A stretch of 64,000 nt of DNA from Desulfobulbus sp. (lineage in GTDB: Bacteria > Desulfobacterota > Desulfobulbia > Desulfobulbales > Desulfobulbaceae): assembly GCA_009780825.1 (NCBI GenBank), contig WQZH01000006.1, forward strand, positions 1 to 64,000. The letters are read 5' to 3'. A program made the position numbers and the translations under genes. Below are positions 35,460-43,846 of the stretch, one piece after another. Numbering within the stretch: position 1 is the stretch's first letter; every line of letters begins with the position of its first letter. The notes under the pieces were generated by a model. It made no database searches and was not told the origin of the DNA. It worked only from the letters and a program-made list of their open reading frames with translations.

Positions 35460-36336
35460 CGTTGCGAACGATGCGGACACTCTTGATCCGACGCGGGTCG
35501 GCCCCAAGCACCTTGAAGGATAAACCGCTTTCCTGGACCAGCGCACCGGACTGCGGTACCTTGCCCAAACGGTGGATAATGAATCCGCCCACGGATTCGT
35601 ACGGCCCTTCCGGCAGATGGAGCCGAAAGTGCGCTTCCACCTCCTCAATGTCAATCTTGGCATCAACGATGACCGTACGCTCGTCCACCACCCGCAATTC
35701 GCTGACTTCCTCGTCGTGCTCGTCGCCGATCTCGCCGACGATTTCCTCGATCACATCCTCAAACGTCACCAAACCCCGCACTCCACCGAACTCGTCGACC
35801 ACGATGGCCATGTGGATCTTCTTCGACTGGAATTCACGCAGCAGTTCGGTGATCGGCTTGGATTCGGGAATAAAGGTGACGGGATTGAGAAACTCCTTGA
35901 GATCGACCTGGGTAACGGAGCCGCGGGCGCAGATGCGCAGCAGATCCTTGGCGTGGAGAATGCCGACCACCTGGTCGAGGGTATCCTCATAGATGGGGAT
36001 CCGGGTATATCCCTCCTCGTTGATCAGCCGGATGAGCTCTGGCACGGAAGTATGCAGCTCGGCACAGATCATTTCCGCCGAAGGAGTCATGATCTCGGAG
36101 GCGATGGTCTCCCGGAAATCGAAAATGGAATTGATCAGCCGTTCCTCGTGGACCGAGATCAGCCCCTGCTCTTCGCCCTCTTCCAGCAGTTCCTGAATCT
36201 CGTGCTCCAACTCCTCGGTGGTGTCCGGGCCGCCACGAAACCCAAGGGCTGATTTGACTTTTTCAAAAAACGACTTACTCGGAGGCTCCTCTCCAGAGGG
36301 CGCCGGGCCAAGCGACGGCGACTCCACATGTTCCAT
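35437..36336 (-). CDS. CorC/HlyC-type CBS-domain protein
   Basis: A 299-residue soluble protein of the CorC/YbeX family, often linked to magnesium-cobalt efflux or to ribosome and membrane homeostasis. The N-terminus is acidic and Pro-rich; a CBS pair occupies about 75-205 (MTPSAEM, GYTRIPIYEDTLDQVVGI) and the CorC_HlyC domain about 215-290 (VDAKIDIEEV, ESVGGFI). It has no membrane segments. It is translationally linked to lnt, a frequent arrangement for this family (ybeX-lnt). Confidence 0.9.
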   Translation of the reverse strand: MEHVESPSLGPAPSGEEPPSKSFFEKVKSALGFRGGPDTTEELEHEIQELLEEGEEQGLISVHEERLINSIFDFRETIASEIMTPSAEMICAELHTSVPELIRLINEEGYTRIPIYEDTLDQVVGILHAKDLLRICARGSVTQVDLKEFLNPVTFIPESKPITELLREFQSKKIHMAIVVDEFGGVRGLVTFEDVIEEIVGEIGDEHDEEVSELRVVDERTVIVDAKIDIEEVEAHFRLHLPEGPYESVGGFIIHRLGKVPQSGALVQESGLSFKVLGADPRRIKSVRIVRNDETEPQS

Positions 36337-36501
36337 ACAAAAAAAATCTCCCCATGCACAAAAAAGATCAAATGGTATGAAAGTAGGCTAACAGGGCAGG
36401 AAGTCAAGGATTATTTCGCCCGGTTTCCAGGGCATCCCCTGTGCCGCGACCGCTGACGCGGCGGCCGGCGCCACCGATACGGTTTTCTTGGCGCTTCCCT
36501 C

Positions 36502-36530
36502 TTGACGCTGGGGAACGGGTATGCTATTAG
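36502..36530 (+). promoter_or_regulatory. Sigma-70 promoter of tRNA-Lys
   Basis: -35 TTGACG (36502-36507) and -10 TATTAG (36525-36530) with a 17-base spacer, some 55 bases before the tRNA. Confidence 0.65.
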
Positions 36531-36585
36531 ATGCGGTCGCAATTCCTGCCTTCGCAGCATTGCCCCTTCTTTAATCTCTCGACTT

Positions 36586-36661
<76 letters not shown>

Positions 36662-36666
36662 ATAAA

Positions 36667-36711
36667 ATCGGCATGTTATCCGCACAGAGGGTAACATGCC
36701 GATCTTGTTTT
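36667..36711 (+). terminator. Terminator of tRNA-Lys
   Basis: ATCGGCATGTTA-(TCCGCACAGAGGG)-TAACATGCCGAT followed by CTTGTTTTTT; a 12-pair stem with a T-run, starting 5 bases after the tRNA. Confidence 0.85.
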
Positions 36712-36817
36712 TTGCTACCCTATTGCTACCCTGGCGCGAAATGCGCCTTGTAGCCTCGCGCGAGGTTTGGAACCAATTAGCGCGAGGTTTGGAACCGCGT
36801 TTACAACCTGTTTACAA
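36712..36817 (+). repeat. Three sets of short direct repeats beside tRNA-Lys
   Basis: TTGCTACCC occurs at 36712 and 36723 (11-base period). GCGCGAGGTTTGGAACC occurs at 36758-36774 and 36780-36796 (22-base period). GTTTACAA occurs at 36799 and 36810 (11-base period). Such helical-phase repeats next to a tRNA 3' end resemble integrase arm-type or excisionase sites of an integrative element. No integrase gene is present. The rest of 36662-37321 is AT-rich and holds no gene I can support. Confidence 0.6.
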
Positions 36818-37321
36818 TACAATCATGAACTTTGTTGATATGCTGCACACAGGAGAAAAATTGAACCGATTTAACAACATAATCACAACAGGTTAAGACA
36901 AATCAGAAAGTTGAAATTCCGGCAAGAAAAACAAAAAATCCGCAGCACAACTTATTGCTATTTCGTAGTTTTTCTTGTGGTAAAATTTGTGAATAAACAG
37001 TATTTTGTCTTGTATGAGTTTGAAAAGCCGATAAAATCTTTCATGAGGTGTATTAGGCGAAGAATTTGTTGCACGGGGCTGCCCAATTTGACTTAGAATA
37101 CAAGATAGGGCAATATGAGATGGGCGTAGAGAGAGACGGAGTTGGTTCTCAGGTCATTTACCAGTAATGCTGCCTTGGTGGTGTGCGTCTACCGACGATA
37201 GAATCGCTTCTCTTGGGCCTTGAGATTGTCAGCGATGCCCCGGAGGCTTCTTCTGCCAGAAACCTGGCCGATCAATGAACCATGCCTTTTCAACTCAAAT
37301 GCCAATAACCATGAGGAACCT

Positions 37322-38401
37322 ATGAAACCGGTTGAGATTGCAAAAAATGTTTGGTGGTTGCTGAATCGTTCCGAATCACTGTTGGAACTCAATGTATACC
37401 TTCTTTCCTACCACAGCGCAAAACGTGGCTGGGATCACCTGATACTGGATCCGGGCCCGGAATCTCTGCTTGAGCCACTCAAAGCGGCGATACAACCTGT
37501 GGTCAACGGCGGCCTGGAAAAAATCACCGGTATTCTGATTAATCACCAGGACCCTGATGTATGTCCGAACGCTGCGGCTATTCAGCGCTTGAACCCCAAG
37601 GTTCAGGTCGTTGCCTCGGAAGACACATGGCGTCTGATCCGTTTTTTCGGACTCAGTGAAAAACGGTTCAGGGCTGTGCAGAGTTACAAGAGCGGTCGCG
37701 TGAAGATGGCAGGAGGGCAGCAACTGGAATTTGTTCCTTCCCCCTTCTGCCATTTTCGCGGTGCCATAATGTATTACGATGTAGCCAGCCGGATCCTTTT
37801 TTCAGGAGATCTTTTCGGCGGCCTGTCTTTTTCACAGGATCTCTACGCCACAGAGGAATCTTGGGAAGGCATCAAGGCTTTCCATCAGTTATACATGCCC
37901 TCCAAAGATGCCGTCCAGTTGGCTGTGTCCACAATACGGAACCTCTCACCCGCCCCCCTGATAATTGCGCCTCAGCATGGTTCCATTATCACCGGGGATC
38001 TGGTGCCGGAATTCTTATACAGAATGTATAACCTGGATGTCGGTCTGGATCTGCTCAAACACCGCGAATTATCAGATAACTATCTGGGACTGGCTAATCA
38101 GATACTCGCTGAATTGCAGCATGAAAATATGATTGTATCGGCTAAAGAGGTGCTTGATTCTTGGGATAGTGATGGTTCATTCAGTAAGATTTTTGATCTT
38201 GACGGCGAAAGAATTAAAAATTTTAAAACAGATCCGATCAATGCGTTGAAGACATTGATCAGATTGCTTCGAGATAAAGTAAGATCGGGAGATGAAGAGC
38301 AAGTAAATCTGATATTGATAAAAGCACTCAATGATAGAAACATTCCTGTATATGACATACTTACTCCTGAAGGAGAAGTATTGCCAGATTATTTTGAATG
38401 A
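37322..38401 (+). CDS. Diiron metallo-beta-lactamase-fold protein (ODP-like sensor)
   Basis: A 359-residue protein related to the diiron domain of flavodiiron proteins but lacking the flavodoxin half. Ligand positions are His75, Asp77, Asp79 (NHQDPDV), His144, Asp163 and His219; the second His of the flavodiiron HxExDH motif is Val80. This pattern matches oxygen-binding diiron (ODP) sensor domains rather than oxygen reductases. Residues 245-359 form a charged, mostly helical extension without recognised similarity. It is followed after 27 bases by a receiver-like gene, suggesting a signalling pair. AT-rich relative to the core genes. Confidence 0.82.
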   Translation: MKPVEIAKNVWWLLNRSESLLELNVYLLSYHSAKRGWDHLILDPGPESLLEPLKAAIQPVVNGGLEKITGILINHQDPDVCPNAAAIQRLNPKVQVVASEDTWRLIRFFGLSEKRFRAVQSYKSGRVKMAGGQQLEFVPSPFCHFRGAIMYYDVASRILFSGDLFGGLSFSQDLYATEESWEGIKAFHQLYMPSKDAVQLAVSTIRNLSPAPLIIAPQHGSIITGDLVPEFLYRMYNLDVGLDLLKHRELSDNYLGLANQILAELQHENMIVSAKEVLDSWDSDGSFSKIFDLDGERIKNFKTDPINALKTLIRLLRDKVRSGDEEQVNLILIKALNDRNIPVYDILTPEGEVLPDYFE

Positions 38402-38428
38402 TTCTTACGTTATATACTATTCTTAGTT

Positions 38429-39139
38429 ATGGAGCGTCGTAAAAATATACTGATTATTGATATAGACAACACTTTTCTTCATGCGATTAGAAAGGAATTT
38501 TCTGCTCATTCAGCCTGTTATCAGGTTGCATTTGCAACTTCTTCAGCGCAAGCTATGACGGTCATGAAAAAATTTGTTGTCCACCTTGTCGTGGTTAATA
38601 TCAGTTTGTCTGGAGAAAGTGGCATTAATTTGCTTCTCTGGGTGCGTAAGGCTTATCCTGATGTTCACGTTGTGCTGTATAGTGATACTGAAATTCATGA
38701 GGAGTACAAGCGGACTTTGCTTTATGGCGGGGCCTCTGCCGTTCTGCGCAAGCCTTTTCATGCCGATGATGTTGTCAGGATCGCGGACAACCTCTACAGA
38801 AACAACGAGTCCATATCTGTACCCGACTTTGTCAAACTGCTGGGCTTGTTGCAGATGATAGCAAGTGAAAACAGTTCTGCGCGCCTGGAGATAACTGATT
38901 CTGCCTCACGTCTGGCTGGCGTCATTACCGTGCAAAATGGCTATCTGGTCACAGCGACAACGACAGATGGCCAGACCGACATGGAAGCGCTGGCGCAAAT
39001 GCTGGCCTGGAAGGAGCCTGCTATTTTGGCAAACAAGCTGCTTCCAGCCGACGAGGGCTGGGCATCCGGTATGCCGCTTGAGCGGGCGCTGTTACGGGCT
39101 GTGGTCAAATTGGACGAAGTCAATACCCGGAAGGCATGA
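38429..39139 (+). CDS. Degenerate receiver-DUF4388 protein
   Basis: A 236-residue protein. Residues 5-120 have the CheY-like receiver fold with the acidic pair in IIDIDN (11, 13) and the Lys of VLRKPF, but the phosphoacceptor Asp is replaced by Asn57 (VVVNISLSG). Residues about 125-215 resemble DUF4388, often a protein-interaction module in gliding and two-component proteins. It lacks a DNA-binding domain. It follows the diiron protein and may be a phosphorylation-independent partner that transmits its state. Confidence 0.75.
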   Translation: MERRKNILIIDIDNTFLHAIRKEFSAHSACYQVAFATSSAQAMTVMKKFVVHLVVVNISLSGESGINLLLWVRKAYPDVHVVLYSDTEIHEEYKRTLLYGGASAVLRKPFHADDVVRIADNLYRNNESISVPDFVKLLGLLQMIASENSSARLEITDSASRLAGVITVQNGYLVTATTTDGQTDMEALAQMLAWKEPAILANKLLPADEGWASGMPLERALLRAVVKLDEVNTRKA

Positions 39140-39201
39140 TTCTTTTTCGCCGTTTCTTTCGTCATTTCAAGTGGCAATCAACCCGGTAGAAGACAGCAGG
39201 G

Positions 39202-39699
39202 TTACCTGTTGTTGATTGCCGCTTTGCTTCGCTTCGCCTTGCCGCTGATGCACTCGATGGCAACGGCATAGACCAAGGTGCGCTGCCAGGAACGCGCAAT
39301 GTCTTTTTCCGCCTTGTTGTCCATATGCTCCGGCAGGTATTTTTGAGCCAGAGCCAGCAGGGCGCTGTTTTTTTCTCCCTCATCCGTCACAAGTCTGGCC
39401 CGACCTTCAATGAGAGCGCTTTCGTAGTAGGTGGAAAAGCCGCCGTCATATACGGGCTGGGTAGGGCCGACGACGTTCAGGCAGACCCAGGGGCAGCCGG
39501 CCAGATTGTCCAGCTTGCGTCCACCGGTTGCGCAGTGAAAATACACGGCATTGCTCATGACAACATACGACAAGGGCACGCCGTAGGGGCGGCCGTCCTG
39601 GCCCACGGTGGCCATGAAAAGATATTCGCCGCCGGCAAAAAGCTCGCGGGCCTCTTCAGAGGAAATTTGCCGGTCTTGACGACGCATGGGATGGGACAT
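39202..39699 (-). CDS. Nim/pyridoxamine-oxidase-like flavoprotein
   Basis: A 165-residue split-barrel flavin-binding protein of the pyridoxamine 5'-phosphate oxidase-related family, similar to NimA-type nitroreductases. It begins MSHPMRRQDRQISSEEA; the phrases FMATVGQDGRPYGVPLSYV and YESALIEGRARLV are typical. The ATG at 39699 has AAGGAG 7 nt upstream; the open frame continues to 39885 without similarity. Probable role in flavin-dependent reduction and detoxification; substrate unknown. Confidence 0.85.
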   Translation of the reverse strand: MSHPMRRQDRQISSEEARELFAGGEYLFMATVGQDGRPYGVPLSYVVMSNAVYFHCATGGRKLDNLAGCPWVCLNVVGPTQPVYDGGFSTYYESALIEGRARLVTDEGEKNSALLALAQKYLPEHMDNKAEKDIARSWQRTLVYAVAIECISGKAKRSKAAINNR

Positions 39700-39886
39700 G
39701 ACAATTCTCCTTGATCTGACCGCCACCACAGGCGCAACCGCCGGGCTCCGGTCTGTTGTTTCGGTTTTCACTGCGCATTGCCTTGAGCGTCCATGGGCAT
39801 ATCCGGAAATTGATCCGCTTGCCTCTGATGGAGTATGTGATTCAATGTACAGTTGCATGCTGAACAGCATGCGGAAGGGCAGCAAT

Positions 39887-41317
39887 TTACATGCGCTGAG
39901 ACGCGCCTTTGCCGAACCCCTTCGGTGTACATAAGAAAATCAAGGCGGCGATCACGCTGATGCCGCCTATGCACAGGTAGGTGGAGCGAAATCCCGCCGC
40001 GAGTTCCAGCCTAGCCGAATGCGTTGCTCCACCCGGCAGAAAGATGGCCATGAGCGACGCGGCCACTGCCACCCCCAGACTCATGGAAAGTTGCATGATC
40101 ACGGAAAGCAGGCTGTTGCCGCTGCTGGCCTCTTCATCCGGCAGGCCGATGAGCGTCAGGGTGTTCATCGCTGTGAACTGCAGCGAGTTGACCGCGCCGA
40201 AGACGCCGAAGATGATCAGCATGACGTACAGCGGCGTGCCAGGCGAGAAGTTGGAGTACAGGGCGATGATGCCGCCGAGTGCCACCGTGTTCACGAACAG
40301 CACCACCCGGTAGCCGAAGCTGTTCAAGAGTTGTGTGGCCAGGGCCTTGCTGAAAATCGCCATCAGGGCCATGGGGATCATGATGAGTCCGGCATTGACC
40401 GGCGAATAGCCCAGGAGCACCTGGAGCAGCAACGGCGTCAAGTACGGCATGCCGCCGCTGGCCAGACGCGCGAAAATATTGCCGAGCAGTCCGACCGTGA
40501 AGGTACGGATGCGTAAGATGGAGAGTCGGAAGAGGGGATTGGGGCGAAGGCGCGCATGGATGACGTACAGCCCTATGCACAAACCTCCCCCGGCCGTGAG
40601 CGTCAGGACCAGTGGTGCGGGCAGGCTCCCCTGCCCGGCGGAGTCCAGGGCGAAGGAAATGAGCAGCATGGCCGCACCGAACAACACGAAGCCCCGGATG
40701 TCGAAACGCGGCAACTCCGCCCGCCGCAAATTCGGAATGTAGTGCAGTACCGCCACGCAGCCAATAAGACCAACCGGCAGGTTGATCAGGAATATCCAGT
40801 GCCAGGTGGTATACTGCACCAAAAAGCCGCCTACGGTCGGGCCGAGCAGCGGGCCGACCATGCCGGGTATGCTTACGAAGCTTAAAACCTGCACCAGATG
40901 CTGGCGTGGGTACATCCGCAGCACCACCAGCCGCCCCACAGGCATCATAAAGGCCCCGCCCATGCCCTGCACCACCCGAGCGGTAATCAACACGTTGAGT
41001 GAAGGGGCGGCGGCGCTGAACAGCGAACCGGCCATGAAAAACAGAATTGCCCCGAACAGCGCCGTGCGTGTGCCGAAACGATCAGCCACCCAGCCAGATA
41101 CAGGCATGAGCAGCGCCACGGTCAGCATGTAGGCGATGACCACCCAATGCAGGTGCAGCGGGTTTTCGTGCAGACTTGTGGCAATGGCGGGCAGGGCCGT
41201 GTTCATGATGCTCGTGTCGAGCGTCTGCATGAAAAAGGCGATGGCCACTATCCAGGGGATAATACGCAGGGTCTTCGCGTCCAGCGAGACAGGGTCCGTG
41301 AGATTCTTCACCAACAA
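39887..41317 (-). CDS. MFS drug exporter, DHA2 (EmrB/MdtD-like)
   Basis: A 476-residue major facilitator with about 13-14 membrane segments and the DHA2 pattern: motif LDTSIMNTALPAIA in helix 1, motif A GWVADRFGTRTALFG and GPLLGPTVGGFL in helix 5. It would export hydrophobic compounds using the proton gradient. No membrane-fusion partner is adjacent. It is on the same strand as the Nim-like gene 187 bases downstream. Confidence 0.9.
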   Translation of the reverse strand: MLVKNLTDPVSLDAKTLRIIPWIVAIAFFMQTLDTSIMNTALPAIATSLHENPLHLHWVVIAYMLTVALLMPVSGWVADRFGTRTALFGAILFFMAGSLFSAAAPSLNVLITARVVQGMGGAFMMPVGRLVVLRMYPRQHLVQVLSFVSIPGMVGPLLGPTVGGFLVQYTTWHWIFLINLPVGLIGCVAVLHYIPNLRRAELPRFDIRGFVLFGAAMLLISFALDSAGQGSLPAPLVLTLTAGGGLCIGLYVIHARLRPNPLFRLSILRIRTFTVGLLGNIFARLASGGMPYLTPLLLQVLLGYSPVNAGLIMIPMALMAIFSKALATQLLNSFGYRVVLFVNTVALGGIIALYSNFSPGTPLYVMLIIFGVFGAVNSLQFTAMNTLTLIGLPDEEASSGNSLLSVIMQLSMSLGVAVAASLMAIFLPGGATHSARLELAAGFRSTYLCIGGISVIAALIFLCTPKGFGKGASQRM

Positions 41318-41875
41318 ACCTCTTGAAGACTATTACGCTGCAAGGCAAGATAGCGTAACACAGCGCTTTCGTTGTTTGTGGTTTTCACGGTGTGACGCTA
41401 TGGTCCCTATTGGCTGGCACGGTTTCGCTTTGAAAACGATAAACAGCCCGGCTTGCGGAAGCAAAGCCGCCGGGCATCCTCGCCCATCTCGCCCCAGCGC
41501 TGCCCCTGGATTTACTCTGGGCAACGGGCCTCGTCATCCTGCCTTGTACGCTCCGGGTCTGCATCTAGGTTTGGTGCGCAAAGAGCGTCTCCATGCCCCT
41601 GGCGTTTCGCGCTGCCTGATCCTGGAAAAACGGTTCCCGCGAACAACCCATGATGCAACAGGCCTGCCCGAACAACAGGCAGGCCCTGGAGATATTGCCC
41701 AAGCTTGGGCGGTGCGATGCAAAAGTCCGCTCTTGCGCCTGATGATGTTGTGCTTGCACCCATGGGAATACTCCGCAGGCACGGCGCCCTGTTGATGGTG
41801 TTCTCATGCCGCCATCAAAACGGAGACCCTTCACTTGCAAGGGTAACTATCAGGTCAAATCGAAACGCCCCCGTC
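41318..41875. other. Gene-free region with hairpins
   Basis: About 560 bases between the MFS and BON genes. Two strong hairpins are seen: GCCCGGC...GCCGGGC (near 41446-41475) and AGGCCTGCC-cgaacaac-AGGCAGGCC (near 41659-41685), neither followed by a T-run. Several short frames exist in all directions and none is convincing. Confidence 0.4.
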
Positions 41876-42211
41876 TCATGGCATGACTGAGATTTTATTC
41901 ACCACCTTGCGCACGCCATCCGTGTTCCGGGCGATCTTTTCGGCCAGAACGGATTGGGATTTTTTGACCACCTGTCCACGCAAGATGACGACCCCTTTGG
42001 TCGTTTCCACCTTGATATCCATGGAGTCCAACCCCTTTTCCGCCAGGAATTTCGACTTGAGCGCAGTGGTGATCGCCGAATCCGACATATATGTCTGGGT
42101 TTTGGTGATGGCAGAGGGTGCCGCATATACCGAATGTGGCGCGGATATGAACAAGAGACCCGAAGCCAATATTCCCGTAGCGATCAGGTGGGACAAGTGC
42201 AGTTTTCTCAT
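41876..42211 (-). CDS. Periplasmic BON-domain protein
   Basis: A 111-residue exported protein: signal peptide in residues 1-32 (SVYAA site), then one BON domain (about 42-110) with KVETTKGVVILRGQV and RNTDGVRKVVNKI. BON domains bind membranes or phospholipids; OsmY is the model. The ATG at 42211 has a GGAGG site 8 nt upstream. Confidence 0.88.
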   Translation of the reverse strand: MRKLHLSHLIATGILASGLLFISAPHSVYAAPSAITKTQTYMSDSAITTALKSKFLAEKGLDSMDIKVETTKGVVILRGQVVKKSQSVLAEKIARNTDGVRKVVNKISVMP

Positions 42212-42397
42212 GGTCTTCCTCCGAAAGAGTTGTTTGGTAATCGCCCCATTCAGTATGGGGCAGTAGTGGAGCCTGCCGGTCAGGGGCATCACGGTAATCG
42301 GGAGTTGGGCAACAGCCTGGCACAACTCCTGACCGTACGCGAAACGTGCCTAAATATCCTTCGTTATGAGGCAATGGAGCTGTCTTGATCCAAGAGG

Positions 42398-43624
42398 CTA
42401 CTGGGTAAAGGCGATGAGGGCGTCGCAATAGGCTTCCAGGGCCTGCCCCATGGCGGTCTTGTCCGCCTCGGTGGGCGCGCCTTGCCACTCGTAGTGACCC
42501 AGGCGGTCCCAACCGGCCTTTTCGGTTTTGGCCTCGAAATCCTTCTGGGCGCCGCCGGACCAGCCGAATGAGCCAAAGCGGAACACCTTCTTGTTGGTCA
42601 CCTTCTTGACCAGCAATTCCTCGATGACGTGGGCCATAGGCGGGAACATCTTGTATTCGTAGGTGGGCATGCCGAAGATCAGCCCCGCAGATTTCCAGGC
42701 GCTGGCCAGGATGTCGCCGACTTCGTCACCGGGCATCTGGAAGACGTGTGCCGGAATGTTGCGTCTATGCAGGGTTTCAAGCACCAGGTTCAGCATCTGT
42801 TTGGTGTTGCCGTACATCGAACTCCAGACCACGGTCACCTCACGCTCGGCTGGCCCCTTGCTGTATGCGGCGTAGCGTTTGTAGTACTTGATGATCACTG
42901 CGGGATTATCGCGCCAGATGATGCCGTGCGAGGGGCAGATCACCTTGATCTCCAGTCCGCCCAGTTTTTCCAGGCCCTTGAGGACAAAGGACGAGAAGGT
43001 CGCCACGATATTGGCGTAGTAGCGCAGGGCCTCTTGCTCGAAAAACGCATGTCGTTCCTGGGAAAGCTGATCGTCGAAGATCGCATCTTCGTCGATGCTG
43101 CCGTAGGAGCCAAAGGCGTCGCAGGCAAACAGGATCTTGCGCTTGCGCTCGTAGGTCATCATGGTCTCAGGCCAATGGATGTTGGGGGTTTCGAAGAATT
43201 GCAGCTCGTAATCCCCCACCTCCAGGACCATGCCGTCGGTGATGGCGACCGCCCGTTCGGCCGGCACCCCGGCAAAGGCATTCAGCAGCGGCACGGCCTT
43301 TTTGGTGCAATAGATGACCGCCTTGCTGTTGCGCTTACAGAACTCGCGCAACCAGGCGGAATGGTCGGGCTCCATGTGGTTGATCACCAGGATGTCGATG
43401 TCTTCGACCTTCAGGGACACGTCGCTCATCTGCCGGGTGAATTCCCGGGGAAAATCGAAAATATCTTGGGTCAGGTCGATCATGACGTTCTTTTCCGCCT
43501 TGATCAGATAGCCGTTGATGGAAATACCGTGCGGAATCGGCCAAATGCCTTCGAAGAGATAGCTTTTGTCTTCGATATTGACGGACAGACGATAGATGTC
43601 ATCGGCAATGTTTTTGATGTGCAT
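42398..43624 (-). CDS. Flavodiiron protein (oxygen/NO reductase)
   Basis: A 408-residue A-type flavodiiron protein (rubredoxin:oxygen oxidoreductase, FprA/Roo). The diiron domain has HMEPDH (83-88), His150 (NIHWPE), Asp169 (CDAFGS) and PSHGIIW (near 234). The flavodoxin domain starts near residue 262 with SSMYGNTKQM and has TYEYKMFPP. It reduces O2 or NO to water or N2O to protect anaerobic enzymes. No rubredoxin gene is adjacent. The intact HxExDxH set contrasts with the sensor-like relative at 37322. Confidence 0.94.
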   Translation of the reverse strand: MHIKNIADDIYRLSVNIEDKSYLFEGIWPIPHGISINGYLIKAEKNVMIDLTQDIFDFPREFTRQMSDVSLKVEDIDILVINHMEPDHSAWLREFCKRNSKAVIYCTKKAVPLLNAFAGVPAERAVAITDGMVLEVGDYELQFFETPNIHWPETMMTYERKRKILFACDAFGSYGSIDEDAIFDDQLSQERHAFFEQEALRYYANIVATFSSFVLKGLEKLGGLEIKVICPSHGIIWRDNPAVIIKYYKRYAAYSKGPAEREVTVVWSSMYGNTKQMLNLVLETLHRRNIPAHVFQMPGDEVGDILASAWKSAGLIFGMPTYEYKMFPPMAHVIEELLVKKVTNKKVFRFGSFGWSGGAQKDFEAKTEKAGWDRLGHYEWQGAPTEADKTAMGQALEAYCDALIAFTQ

Positions 43625-43846
43625 GGGGCGTTGCTCCAGAGGCAGAGGTTGAACAGGGGAGAATCTCGAAGGCGTCTAGTTTATGCAAAAATTTAGCGTA
43701 ATATAAACCTGTTATTCGAAAAATTCCAGAGTGAAAAATAAGGGGTCATTGTCTCTGTGATCAACAGGTTGCGCATTCAATGCGCTCGATAAGGCGTGCG
43801 TAACGGCTGGTGTTTTTGTTCTTTGGCAAAAGCACCGCCCTCTCAA

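Noticed and set aside
41415..41429. TGGCACGGTTTCGCT, possible sigma-54 site
   Set aside because: The GG-GC spacing is one base short and no gene follows in that direction.
41659..41685. Perfect AGGCCTGCC/GGCAGGCCT-type hairpin
   Set aside because: No T-run and not at the end of a gene, so not called as terminator.
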